The notes beneath the pieces are model-generated. The model made no database searches and was not told the DNA's origin. It saw nothing but the letters and a program-made list of their open reading frames with translations. 64,000 nt of DNA from Streptomyces exfoliatus (GTDB lineage: Bacteria; Actinomycetota; Actinomycetes; Streptomycetales; Streptomycetaceae). The DNA is taken from positions 62,001 through 126,000 of the forward strand of contig NZ_JNZP01000014.1 of the NCBI RefSeq assembly GCF_000725545.1, in the 5' to 3' direction. Position 1 is the first letter of the stretch. Each line of letters begins with the position of its first letter. Position numbers and translations under genes: made by a program. Shown here in pieces: positions 25,833 to 34,300 of the stretch.

Positions 25833-27170
25833 TCAGATGTTGCGGAAGCGGTTGATGGCGTCGATGTGCTTCTCGCGCATCTCCGGGTCCCGCACGCCCA
25901 GGCCCTCCTGGGGCGCGAGGGCGAGGACGCCGACCTTGCCCTGGTGCAGGTTGCGGTGGACGTCGTAGGCCGCCTGGCCGGTCTCCTCCAGGGAGTAGAC
26001 CTTCGACAGGGTCGGGTGGATCTTGCCCTTGGCGATGAGGCGGTTGGCCTCCCACGCCTCGCGGTAGTTGGCGAAGTGCGAGCCGATGATCCGCTTGAGC
26101 GACATCCACAGGTAGCGGTTGTCGTACTCGTGCATGTAGCCCGAGGTCGAGGCGCAGGTGGTGATCGTGCCGCCCTTGCGGGTGACGTACACGGAGGCGC
26201 CGAAGGTCTCGCGGCCCGGGTGCTCGAAGACGATGTCGATGTCCTCGCCGCCGGTCAGCTCACGGATCTTCGAGCCGAAGCGCTTCCACTCCTTCGGGTC
26301 CTGGGTGTGCTCGTCCTTCCAGAACTTGTAGCCCTCGGCGTTGCGGTCGATGACCGCGTCGGCACCCATCGCCCGGCAGATGTCGGCCTTCTCGGGGGAG
26401 GAGACGACACAGATCGGGTTGGCGCCGCCGGCCAGCGCGAACTGGGTGGCGTACGAGCCGAGGCCGCCGCTCGCGCCCCAGATGAGGACGTTGTCGCCCT
26501 GCTTCATGCCGGCGCCGTTGCGGGAGACCAGCTGGCGGTACGCGGTGGAGTTGACGAGACCGGGGGAGGCCGCCTCCTCCCAGCTCAGGTGGCCGGGCTT
26601 CGGCATCAGCTGGTTCGACTTGACGAGCGCGATCTCGGCCAGGCCGCCGAAGTTGGTCTCGAAGCCCCAGATGCGCTGCTCGGGGTCGAGCATCGTGTCG
26701 TTGTGGCCGTCGGAGGACTCCAGCTCGACCGAGAGGCAGTGCGCGACGACCTCGTCGCCGGGCTTCCACGAGTTCACGCCGGGGCCGGTGCGCAGCACGA
26801 CGCCCGCGAGGTCGGAACCGATGATGTGGTACGGCAGGTCGTGGCGCTTGCTGAGGTCGCTGAGCCGGCCGTAGCGCTCCAGGAAGCCGAAGGTCGACAC
26901 CGGCTCGAAGATCGAGGTCCAGACCGAGTTGTAGTTCACGGAGCTGGCCATGACGGCGACGAGGGCCTCGCCCGGGCCGAGCTCGGGCAGCGGCACGTCG
27001 TCGAGGTGCAGCGACTTGCGCGGGTCCTTGTCGCGGCTGGCGAGCCCGGCGAACATCTCCGTCTCGTCCTTGTGGACGGTGACGGCCCGGTACGACTCGG
27101 GGAGCGAGATGTTCGCGAAGTCGGCGGACGAGGATTCCGGCGACTGGATCGCGTCCAGGATGTCCTTCAC
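25833..27170 (-). CDS. ccrA: Crotonyl-CoA carboxylase/reductase
   Basis: A 445-residue medium-chain dehydrogenase/reductase that reductively carboxylates crotonyl-CoA with NADPH and CO2 to ethylmalonyl-CoA, a step of acetate assimilation and a source of polyketide extender units. It shows VKDILDAIQ at the start, the active-site block SSVNYNSVW, the NADPH fold WGASGGLGSYATQFALAGGA and the end EMREKHIDAINRFRNI, all as in Streptomyces Ccr. The GTG start is set by a GGAGG site 7 nt upstream (27178-27182). It is the first gene of a five-gene operon and is preceded by a long untranslated region. Confidence 0.95.
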   Translation of the reverse strand: MKDILDAIQSPESSSADFANISLPESYRAVTVHKDETEMFAGLASRDKDPRKSLHLDDVPLPELGPGEALVAVMASSVNYNSVWTSIFEPVSTFGFLERYGRLSDLSKRHDLPYHIIGSDLAGVVLRTGPGVNSWKPGDEVVAHCLSVELESSDGHNDTMLDPEQRIWGFETNFGGLAEIALVKSNQLMPKPGHLSWEEAASPGLVNSTAYRQLVSRNGAGMKQGDNVLIWGASGGLGSYATQFALAGGANPICVVSSPEKADICRAMGADAVIDRNAEGYKFWKDEHTQDPKEWKRFGSKIRELTGGEDIDIVFEHPGRETFGASVYVTRKGGTITTCASTSGYMHEYDNRYLWMSLKRIIGSHFANYREAWEANRLIAKGKIHPTLSKVYSLEETGQAAYDVHRNLHQGKVGVLALAPQEGLGVRDPEMREKHIDAINRFRNI

Positions 27171-27447
27171 GGGGTTGCCTCCGGCGGTGCGGCGTCCTGG
27201 GGCGGACGCGCTGAGGGTTACGTCTTGGAGTGCTGCTGTGGAGGTGTGCCGTCGGTTCGGCGGGTGGAGCGGTGGCGGCGCCTGGCTCCGCTTCGTTCCG
27301 CCTTCGCTCGTGACAAAGGCGCTGAGGAAGCAAAGCCGAACGCGAGGGGTGCCTGTGACGCAGGCGTCCGGGCGCACAATCACGATCGCTTGTGGGGACA
27401 GCCGGCGCACGAGGAGAACTCTGCGCGCCGACCGCCCGGACAACATC

Positions 27448-27476
27448 AACGTATGGCACGCCGTGTCACGTGACAA
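27448..27476 (-). promoter_or_regulatory. Putative ccrA promoter (TTGTCA-N17-TACGTT)
   Basis: Minus-strand hexamers TTGTCA (27471-27476) and TACGTT (27448-27453) have an ideal 17-nt spacer. They resemble a housekeeping-sigma promoter, with transcription expected to start near 27441. The -35 box lies within a palindrome, so a repressor bound there would block it. Confidence 0.55.
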
Positions 27477-27490
27477 GGCACTGCGTGCCA
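27454..27490. promoter_or_regulatory. Nested palindrome over the ccrA promoter, candidate TetR operator
   Basis: A perfect 12-nt palindrome TGTCACGTGACA (27464-27475) is nested inside an outer inverted repeat TGGCACGC/GCGTGCCA (27454-27461 and 27483-27490). It covers the -35 element of the ccrA promoter. The adjacent TetR-family gene is the natural candidate for binding. Confidence 0.5.
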
Positions 27491-27561
27491 ACAATTTCAC
27501 TCATATGCAATCTGCCCGTCACATCTGAGCGATGATCGATCGAACGGGGGGAGGAAACGGA

Positions 27562-27592
27562 CGAAGGCCGCCCCGGGGAGGGGCGGCCTTCG
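27562..27592 (-). terminator. Stem-loop terminator of the TetR gene
   Basis: A perfect 13-bp stem (CGAAGGCCGCCCC/GGGGCGGCCTTCG) with a 5-nt loop lies 14 nt after the TetR stop on the minus strand. It separates that gene from the ccrA promoter. Confidence 0.75.
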
Positions 27593-27605
27593 GTGAAGCA
27601 GGGGG

Positions 27606-28448
27606 TCAGTTCTTGCGCAGGGCCTGCTGGATCGTGCGCATGACCTCGTCCAGAGGTGCGTCCGTACGGGCCACGGCGACCACCACGTCCCCCTCCGTGG
27701 AGGCGACGGCGGCGGGCGCGGCGACGGTCACGCCGGCGGACGAGCCGGCCGGCTGCTGCGTCGACGCGGCCGGCCGGGCGCCTATGCCCGAACCGAAGGT
27801 GTCCCGGACGATCGCGAAGGCGTGGTCCAGCTGGGCCTCCACGTCACCCTGACCGCCCGCCCGCAGCCAGCGGCGCAGCACGTGGTTGTGGGCCGTGACC
27901 ACCGCGGAGGCGGCCACCTCCGCCAGCAGCGGGTCGTCGTTGCCGTCGTGGTGGTCGCGCTCGTCGAAGTGCCCGAGGAGATAGCGGGTGAACAGGCGCT
28001 CGTAGCGGGCCACGGACGCGATCTCCCGCTCCCGCAGGGTCGGCACCTCGCGGGTGAGCCGGTAGCGCTCCACGGAGACCGCGGGGGAGCCCGCGTACAT
28101 CTTCATGACTTCCTTGATGCCCCGGCACACCGTGTCCAGCGGGTGCTCGTGCGGCGGGGCCGCGTTGAGCACCGCCTCCGCACGCACGAGCGTGTCGTCG
28201 TGATCGGGGAAGATCGCCTCTTCCTTGGAGCGGAAGTGGCGGAAGAAGGTGCGCCGCGCGACCCCGGCCGTCGCCGCGATCTCGTCGACCGTCGTGGCCT
28301 CGTACCCCTTGGTCGCGAAGAGCTCCATCGCGGCCGTGGCCAGCTCCCGGCGCATCTTCAGCCGCTGGGCGGCGGCGCGGGTGCCCGCCGCGCTCTCCGG
28401 AGCGTCGGACGGGGAGGTGGCACGGGGTGTCTTCGCGGCCTTGGGCAT
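27606..28448 (-). CDS. TetR/AcrR-family transcriptional regulator of the ethylmalonyl-CoA genes (probable)
   Basis: A 280-residue regulator. The N-terminal 35 residues are basic and alanine-rich. The TetR helix-turn-helix (about residues 36-80) has LFATKGYEATTVDEIAATAG followed by VARRTFFRHFRSKEEAIF. A long ligand domain follows, then an Ala/Val-rich C-terminus. It lies between the hydroxyacyl-CoA dehydrogenase gene and ccrA, all on one strand, so control of the pathway is likely; the inducer is probably an acyl-CoA, by inference. ATG 28448 is chosen; an ATG at 28466 is in frame. Neither has a Shine-Dalgarno. Confidence 0.82.
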   Translation of the reverse strand: MPKAAKTPRATSPSDAPESAAGTRAAAQRLKMRRELATAAMELFATKGYEATTVDEIAATAGVARRTFFRHFRSKEEAIFPDHDDTLVRAEAVLNAAPPHEHPLDTVCRGIKEVMKMYAGSPAVSVERYRLTREVPTLREREIASVARYERLFTRYLLGHFDERDHHDGNDDPLLAEVAASAVVTAHNHVLRRWLRAGGQGDVEAQLDHAFAIVRDTFGSGIGARPAASTQQPAGSSAGVTVAAPAAVASTEGDVVVAVARTDAPLDEVMRTIQQALRKN

Positions 28449-28563
28449 GGTCCGAACGTACTGCATCGGAGGGACAGTGTGCCCAGGTGGGGGCGGGGAG
28501 CCCCCCGGGGCACCGACGGTGCCCCGGGTCCTCAGCAGACCGCCCCAGCCGGCCGCTCCGGGC

Positions 28564-30345
28564 TCAGCGTCGGGCATATTCGCGGAAGCCGCGCCCCGTC
28601 TTCCGGCCCAGGCAGCCGGCGGCCACGAGGTGCTCGAGGAGCGGTGCGGGCGCGAGACCGGGGTCGCGGAACTCGCGGTGCAGCACCTGCTCGATCGCGA
28701 GCGAGACGTCCAGACCGACCACGTCGAGCAGCTCGAACGGGCCCATCGGGTAGCCGCCGCCCAGCTTCATCGCCGCGTCGATGTCGTCCAGGGTGGCGTA
28801 GTGGTCCTGCACCATCTTGATCGCGTTGTTCAGGTACGGGAAGAGCAGCGCGTTCACGATGAAACCGGCCCGGTCGCCACAGTCCACCGGGTGCTTGCGG
28901 ATCTTCGCGGTGACCTCGCGGACGGTCGCGTGGACGTCGTCGCCGGTCAGGACCGTACGGACGATCTCGACCAGCTTCATCGCCGGCGCCGGGTTGAAGA
29001 AGTGCATCCCGATCACGTCCTGCGGACGCGAGGTCGCACGGGCGCAGGCCACGACCGGCAGCGAGGAGGTCGTGGTGGCGAGCACCGCGCCCGGCTTGCA
29101 GATCTTGTCGAGCCGGGCGAACAGCTCCTGCTTGATCTCCAGGTCCTCGGCGACCGCCTCGACGGCAAGGTCGACCTCGGCGAAGGCGTCGAGCGTGCCC
29201 GCCGCGGTGATCAGGGCCAGCGTCGTGTCGCGGGCCTCGCCCGTCATCCGGCCCTTCTCGACGGAACGGGCCAGCGACTTGGCGATGCGGGCCTTGGCCG
29301 TGTCCGCCTTCTCCTGGGAGCGGGCGGCGAGGACGACCTCGTACCCGGCCTTGGCGAAGACCTCGGCGATGCCGGAGGCCATGGTGCCCGAGCCGGCGAC
29401 ACCGACCGAGCGCACCTCACGGCCACCGGTCGCGTCGGCGGAGCTGAGCGGGGTCAGCGCGTCCCGCACCACCTCGCCGGAGCCCGGCGCCTCGTAGGTG
29501 TAGAAGCCGCGGCCCGACTTGCGGCCGGTCAGACCGGCCTCGCTGAGCTGCTTGAGGATCGGGGCCGGGGCGTGCAGCCGGTCGTGCGAGTCGGCGTACA
29601 TGGCCTCCAGGACCGTACGGGCCGTGTCGACGCCGATCAGGTCGAGCAGCGCGAGCGGGCCCATCGGAAGCCCGCAGCCGAGCCGCATCGCCGCGTCGAT
29701 GTCCTCGCGGGAGGCGTACTTGGCCTCGTACATGGCGGCGGCCTGGTTCAGGTAGCCGAAGAGGAGTCCGTCGGCGATGAAACCGGCCTTGTCGCCGACC
29801 GCCACCGGCTCCTTGCCGAGGTCTTGGGCCAACCGGGTGACGGCGTCGACCGCTCGCGGGTCGGTCAGCACGGAGGAGACCACCTCGACCAGCTTCATCG
29901 CCTGGACCGGGGTGAAGAAGTGCAGACCGAGGACCCGCTCGGGGTGCGCCGAGTCGGCGGCGAGCCGGGTGACGGAGAGCGCGTTGGTGCCGGTGGCCAG
30001 GATGGTCCCCGGCCGGACGATGCCGTCGAGGGCCCGGAAGACCTCCTGCTTCGCCTCGTAGGACTCGGGCACGACCTCGATCACGAGGTCCGCATCGGCG
30101 GCCGCGTGGAGGTCGGAGAAGGTACGGAAGCGGGCCAGGACGTCCTGCCGCTCCTCCTCGGTGATCCGCTCACGGGCCACCGCACGGGCGGTCGAGGCCT
30201 CCAGGGCGGCGACGGCCTGGGCCGCCGCGGTGTCGCTGATGTCGATGCCGATGACCTCGCGGCCGGCGCGGACGAGGACGTCGGCGATGCCGGTGCCCAT
30301 GGTGCCGAGACCGACGACGGCGATGGTGGAGAGAGGGGTGTCCAT
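28564..30345 (-). CDS. Tandem-duplicated 3-hydroxyacyl-CoA dehydrogenase (3-hydroxybutyryl-CoA dehydrogenase family)
   Basis: A 593-residue protein made of two complete dehydrogenase modules. Module 1 (about residues 5-290) has VVGLGTMGTGIADVLVRAG, LGLHFFTPVQAMKLVEVV and the closing TGRKSGRGFYTY. Module 2 (about 308-593) has VAGSGTMASGIAEVFAKAG, IGMHFFNPAPAMKLVEIV and LGRKTGRGFREY. Each has an NAD-binding GxGxMG/A motif and the catalytic HFFxP histidine. The reaction interconverts acetoacetyl-CoA and 3-hydroxybutyryl-CoA, feeding crotonyl-CoA to Ccr. AGGAG lies 8 nt before ATG 30345. No crotonase gene is present in the window to complete the link. Confidence 0.88.
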   Translation of the reverse strand: MDTPLSTIAVVGLGTMGTGIADVLVRAGREVIGIDISDTAAAQAVAALEASTARAVARERITEEERQDVLARFRTFSDLHAAADADLVIEVVPESYEAKQEVFRALDGIVRPGTILATGTNALSVTRLAADSAHPERVLGLHFFTPVQAMKLVEVVSSVLTDPRAVDAVTRLAQDLGKEPVAVGDKAGFIADGLLFGYLNQAAAMYEAKYASREDIDAAMRLGCGLPMGPLALLDLIGVDTARTVLEAMYADSHDRLHAPAPILKQLSEAGLTGRKSGRGFYTYEAPGSGEVVRDALTPLSSADATGGREVRSVGVAGSGTMASGIAEVFAKAGYEVVLAARSQEKADTAKARIAKSLARSVEKGRMTGEARDTTLALITAAGTLDAFAEVDLAVEAVAEDLEIKQELFARLDKICKPGAVLATTTSSLPVVACARATSRPQDVIGMHFFNPAPAMKLVEIVRTVLTGDDVHATVREVTAKIRKHPVDCGDRAGFIVNALLFPYLNNAIKMVQDHYATLDDIDAAMKLGGGYPMGPFELLDVVGLDVSLAIEQVLHREFRDPGLAPAPLLEHLVAAGCLGRKTGRGFREYARR

Positions 30346-30422
30346 CAGGGGACTCCTGAGAGGAAGAGTGACGACTGAGGGCAGTGCGCGCGCGAGGGAG
30401 AAAGGTCGCGGGAAAGAACGAG

Positions 30423-30470
30423 GGTGATGCCCTGCGAGAAGGGGCGATGCCCTGGAAAAGGGGGCGATGG
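30423..30470 (-). repeat. Direct repeats with 20-nt period upstream of the dehydrogenase
   Basis: The + strand carries GGTGATGCCCTG (30423), GGCGATGCCCTG (30443) and GGCGATGG (30463), spaced exactly 20 nt. They lie 78-125 nt upstream of the dehydrogenase start. The spacing of nearly two helical turns would place bound proteins on one face of the DNA. Confidence 0.45.
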
Positions 30471-30641
30471 ACTCTGTCCCGGAGTCACATCTGAACTGCC
30501 GAACCGACGAAACAATCACAACAGCTGCGTCACCAGGCTGCTGTGAGGAAGGCGGGGGGTGGCCCGCTCACCTGAGACTAACCGGCCGGTAACGAGCGCG
30601 CCAGTCCTCGGAAGTTGAGAAAGTGTGATCTGGATCGCGGA

Positions 30642-30647
30642 TAGGCT
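30642..30647 (+). promoter_or_regulatory. Putative -10 box (TAGGCT), leaderless promoter
   Basis: TAGGCT ends 7 nt before ATG 30655 and there is no Shine-Dalgarno. A TTGAGA lies at 30615-30620, 21 nt upstream of it, which is longer than ideal. Confidence 0.4.
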
Positions 30648-30654
30648 CCGATTC

Positions 30655-31278
30655 ATGGAAATCGCCGAGGATCCCGAATTCTGCTCGATGATCGATCGAT
30701 TGCGGGACGAGATCGGGAATGGCGACGGAGAAGTCCCCGCGGCATTCGGAGAACTCACCGGAACCACAGACCCGGAGGAACTCCACCAGGTCCTCACCGC
30801 ACCGGGGCAGCCGCTCTGGGCGCGTGAGATCGCCGCCTTCAAGCTCGGGCTCGCGGGCGACCCGCGCGCCTTCGAGGCGCTCGTGCTCCTCCTCAACCAC
30901 CGCGACCCCGAGCGCTGCGTCACCGCCGCCCACGCCCTGACCCGGCTCGGCGACCCGCGCACCGCCCGCGCCGCCGCCGCCCTCGCCACCAACGAACTCC
31001 GGATCGCCTACGCCCTGCTGCCGGTCCGGCTGCTCGCCGAGCTGCGCGCCCCCGAGTCCGTCGCGGCCCTGATCACCGTCCTCGAACGGCGCCTCCCCGC
31101 CGACGACCCCCACTGGCGGGTCGGCCTCGCCTGCGTCGAGGGCCTCGGCACGCTCGGCGACGCCCGCGCCCGGCCCGCCCTCGAAGCCGCGCTTCCCCAC
31201 CCCCGCCTCGGCTCCGCGGCCGCGGCGGCGCTCGGCCGCCTCCCGTCGGGCGCCCCGGCAGCCCGCCCATCGGGGTGA
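30655..31278 (+). CDS. HEAT-repeat protein
   Basis: A 207-residue alpha-helical protein. After a charged N-terminus (MEIAEDPEFCSMIDRLRDEI), residues about 55-195 form roughly four HEAT/PBS-lyase-type repeats, for example REIAAFKLGLAGDPRAFEAL, CVTAAHALTRLGDPRTARAA and LACVEGLGTLGDARARPALE. Such repeats form protein-binding surfaces; there is no catalytic motif. Homologues are, as I recall, sometimes annotated adenylosuccinate lyase, which I do not support. ATG 30655 is preferred over the in-frame GTG at 30625 because a -10 box sits just upstream. The role is unknown. Confidence 0.78.
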   Translation: MEIAEDPEFCSMIDRLRDEIGNGDGEVPAAFGELTGTTDPEELHQVLTAPGQPLWAREIAAFKLGLAGDPRAFEALVLLLNHRDPERCVTAAHALTRLGDPRTARAAAALATNELRIAYALLPVRLLAELRAPESVAALITVLERRLPADDPHWRVGLACVEGLGTLGDARARPALEAALPHPRLGSAAAAALGRLPSGAPAARPSG

Positions 31279-31396
31279 ACAACGCCGGGCGTCCAGCCCG
31301 GGATCATCGCCGGGCGAGCGTCTTCCGCCAAGGATGAGCGCCGGCGGTACCGGTCGGTCTCCGCCCTCGCGCACACACGGACCGAGGTTGGTGGAG

Positions 31397-34300
31397 ATGC
31401 CCGGCACCCGCCGTCGACGAGGACGCGCCCGGCTCGCAGCCCTGCTGACGGGTTGTCTGCTGCTCGGGGCGGGAGCCGCGTATCCCTCGCCCGTGGCGGC
31501 AGCGCCGCCCGCCGCCCGGACCGACGTCACGACGATCTCCGAGGACACGCTCCGTACCGGCTGGGACCCCGACGAGCCGAAGCTCGCCCCCGCCGAGGTG
31601 TCCAGCGCGGACTTCGGCCGGCAGTTCTCCACCGCCGTGGACGGCCAGGTCTACGCCCAGCCGCTGGTCGTCGGCGACACCGTCATCGCGGCCACCGAAC
31701 GCAACAAGGTGTACGGCCTCGACTCCGCCACCGGGAAGATCAACTGGACGAGGAGCCTGGGCGCGCCGTGGCCGGCCTCGGCGATCGGCTGCGGTGACCT
31801 GGTCCCCGACATCGGCGTGACCGCCACCCCGGTGCACGACCCGGCCACCCGGACCGTCTACCTCACCTCCAAGACCGACGACGGCGTCGACGACAAGCAC
31901 CCCAACTGGTACGTCCACGCCCTGGACGCGGCCACCGGCGTCGAGCGCAGCGGCTGGCCCGTGAAGGTGCAGGGCGCCCCCGTCAACGACCCGGGGCGTT
32001 CGTTCAACGCCTTCACCGCCGGCCAGCGCCCCGGCCTGCTCCTCATGGGCGGCGCGGTCTACGCGGCGTTCGCCTCCCACTGCGACGTCGGCCCGTACGT
32101 CGGCTACGTCCTGCGGGTCGACACCGCGACCCGCAGAACCAGCCTCTGGGCCGCCGAGGACTCCTCCGCCAACGGCATGGCGGGCATCTGGATGAGCGGC
32201 GGCGCCCCGGTCTCCGACGGACCCGGCCGCATCTTCGTCACCACGGGCAACGGCATCTCGCCGGCGCCCGGCCCCGGTTCGAGGCCGCCGGGTCAGCTGG
32301 CCCAGTCGGTGGTCCGGCTGGGCGTCAACAGCGACGGCTCGATGTCCGCCCAGGACTTCTTCGCCCCGAGCAACGCCCCGGCCCTCGACACGAACGACAC
32401 CGACCTCGGCTCGGGCGCGCCGGTGGCCCTGCCGGGACCGTTCTTCGGCACCCCGCAGAACCCCAGGCTGATGGTCCAGATCGGCAAGGACGGCCGTCTC
32501 TTCCTCCTCGACCGCGACAACCTCGGCGGGCGCAGCCAGGGACCCGGCGGTACGGACGCGGTGCTCGGCACCTTCGGGCCGTACGAGGGCGTCTGGGGGC
32601 ACCCGGCGGCCTACGGCGGGGAAGGCGGCCACGTTTACACGATCGGCAGCCGAGGTCCCCTGCGGGCCTTCGCGTACGGAGTCACCGGGGCGGGCAAGCC
32701 GTCCCTGACCAACACCGGCACCAGCACGGGGACCTTCGGCTACACCTCGGGCTCGCCCGTCGTGACCTCCACCGGCACCACGCCCGGCTCCGCCCTCGTC
32801 TGGGCGATCTCCTCGGACGGCGCCAACGGCGCGAACGGCCAGCTCCGAGCGTACGACGCCGTACCGGTGAAGGGCATCCTGAACCTGCGCTTCTCCGCCC
32901 CGATCGGCATCGCGTCGAAGTTCGCGACACCGGCCACCGACGGCGGACGCGTCTACGTCGGCACCCGGGACGGTCACGTCCTCGCCTTCGGACGCCCCTC
33001 CACCACGGCGCTCACCGGCAGCGCGGTGGACTTCGGCAAGGTGCCCGTGGGCGGAACCGGCCAGGCCACGGCGACGGTGACGGCCACTCAGGACCTGACG
33101 ATCTCGGCGGTGAGCACGCCGTCGGGCAGCGCCTTCTCCGCCGCGCCCACCGGACTGCCGCGGACCATGCGCCCGGGGGACAGCTACTCCGTGCCGGTGT
33201 CGTTCTCGCCGACCACGCCCGGAGCGGACCACTCCGTGCTGACCTTCACCACCGACGCCGGCGCGCTCGGCTTCGGCCTCGGCGGCTACGGCACCCGGCC
33301 AGGACTCACCCCCACCCCGCTCGGGCTCGCCTTCGGCACGGTCGCGACGGGTACGTCCAGGACCCTGGGCGTGACCTTCACCAACACCGGGACCGAGGCC
33401 GAGACGATCGCGGCCGCCAGTGCGCCCGCCACCCCCTTCAGCGCCACCGGTCTGTCCGCCGACGGCACCGTCGTCGAACCCCAGCAGTCGGTCACCGTCC
33501 AGGTGACGTACACCCCGACGGCCCCGGGCGACCACACAGGGACGCTGTCGGTCACCGGGCAGCACGGCACGGCGACCGTGCCCCTCACGGGGGCGGGGGT
33601 GACCGGCTCGGCGCGGCTGACGATCACCCCGACCACCACCGGCTTCGGCAACGTCGCCGTCGGGAAGTCGGTCACCAAGACGTTCGCCATCAGCAACACG
33701 GGCAACATCCCGCTCACCATCACCAAGGCGAAGGCGCCCGCGGCCCCGTTCCAGGTGACGAGTCCGCTGAGCGAGGGGCAGGTCATCGGCCCCGACGACG
33801 TGCTGTACCAGGCCGTCACCTTCTCCCCGACCGCCCTCGGTGCCGTCACCGGCACCTACCAGTTCACCTCCGACGACGGCCGGGGACCGCAGAACGAGAC
33901 GCTCACCGGCACCGGGACCGCGCCCGGCAGAGTCACCGTGCCGCCCCCCGGCGAGGGCGGCTGGAAGCTCAACGGAGCGGCGCAGCTCTCCGGCGACGAC
34001 CTCCAGCTCACCCGGACGGCCAGGAGCACGGCGGGCTCGGCGGTCTTCCCCGTCCCCGTGGTCACCGACGGCCTGAAGGCCGCCTTCACGACCGTCATCG
34101 GCGGCGGCACCGGCGCGGACGGACTCACCCTCAGCCTGCTCGACCCGGCCCGGTCCACGCCGAGCGCGCTCGGCGCGACCGGCGGAGGCCTCGGCTGGGC
34201 GGGCACGTCGGGTGTGGCGATCACCTTCGACACGTACCGCAACCCCGGCGATCCGTCCGCCAACTTCGTCGGCATCGCGACCGCGGCCACCGGCTCCGCC

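Larger units (their letters stand above)
27171..27561 (-). other. Untranslated region upstream of ccrA (about 390 nt without a gene)
   Basis: No protein gene is supported here on either strand. From the promoter proposed at 27448-27476 the ccrA leader would be about 265 nt long. It contains a small hairpin GCCTG/CAGGC and a second partial copy of the TTTGTCACG sequence found at the promoter. I did not recognise a known riboswitch consensus, such as the cobalamin B12 box. The length is unusual for a gene with a good ribosome site and may hold regulation. Confidence 0.5.
30346..30654. other. Divergent intergenic region (309 nt)
   Basis: No gene is supported here. The region separates the dehydrogenase (minus) from the HEAT-repeat gene (plus). 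It holds a set of 20-nt-spaced direct repeats at 30423-30470 and the leaderless-type -10 box of the HEAT gene at its right end; otherwise I see nothing. Confidence 0.5.

Noticed and set aside
27171..27561. Cobalamin riboswitch upstream of the ccrA-meaA operon
   Set aside because: MeaA uses B12, but I found no B12 box or paired-arm pattern in the leader.
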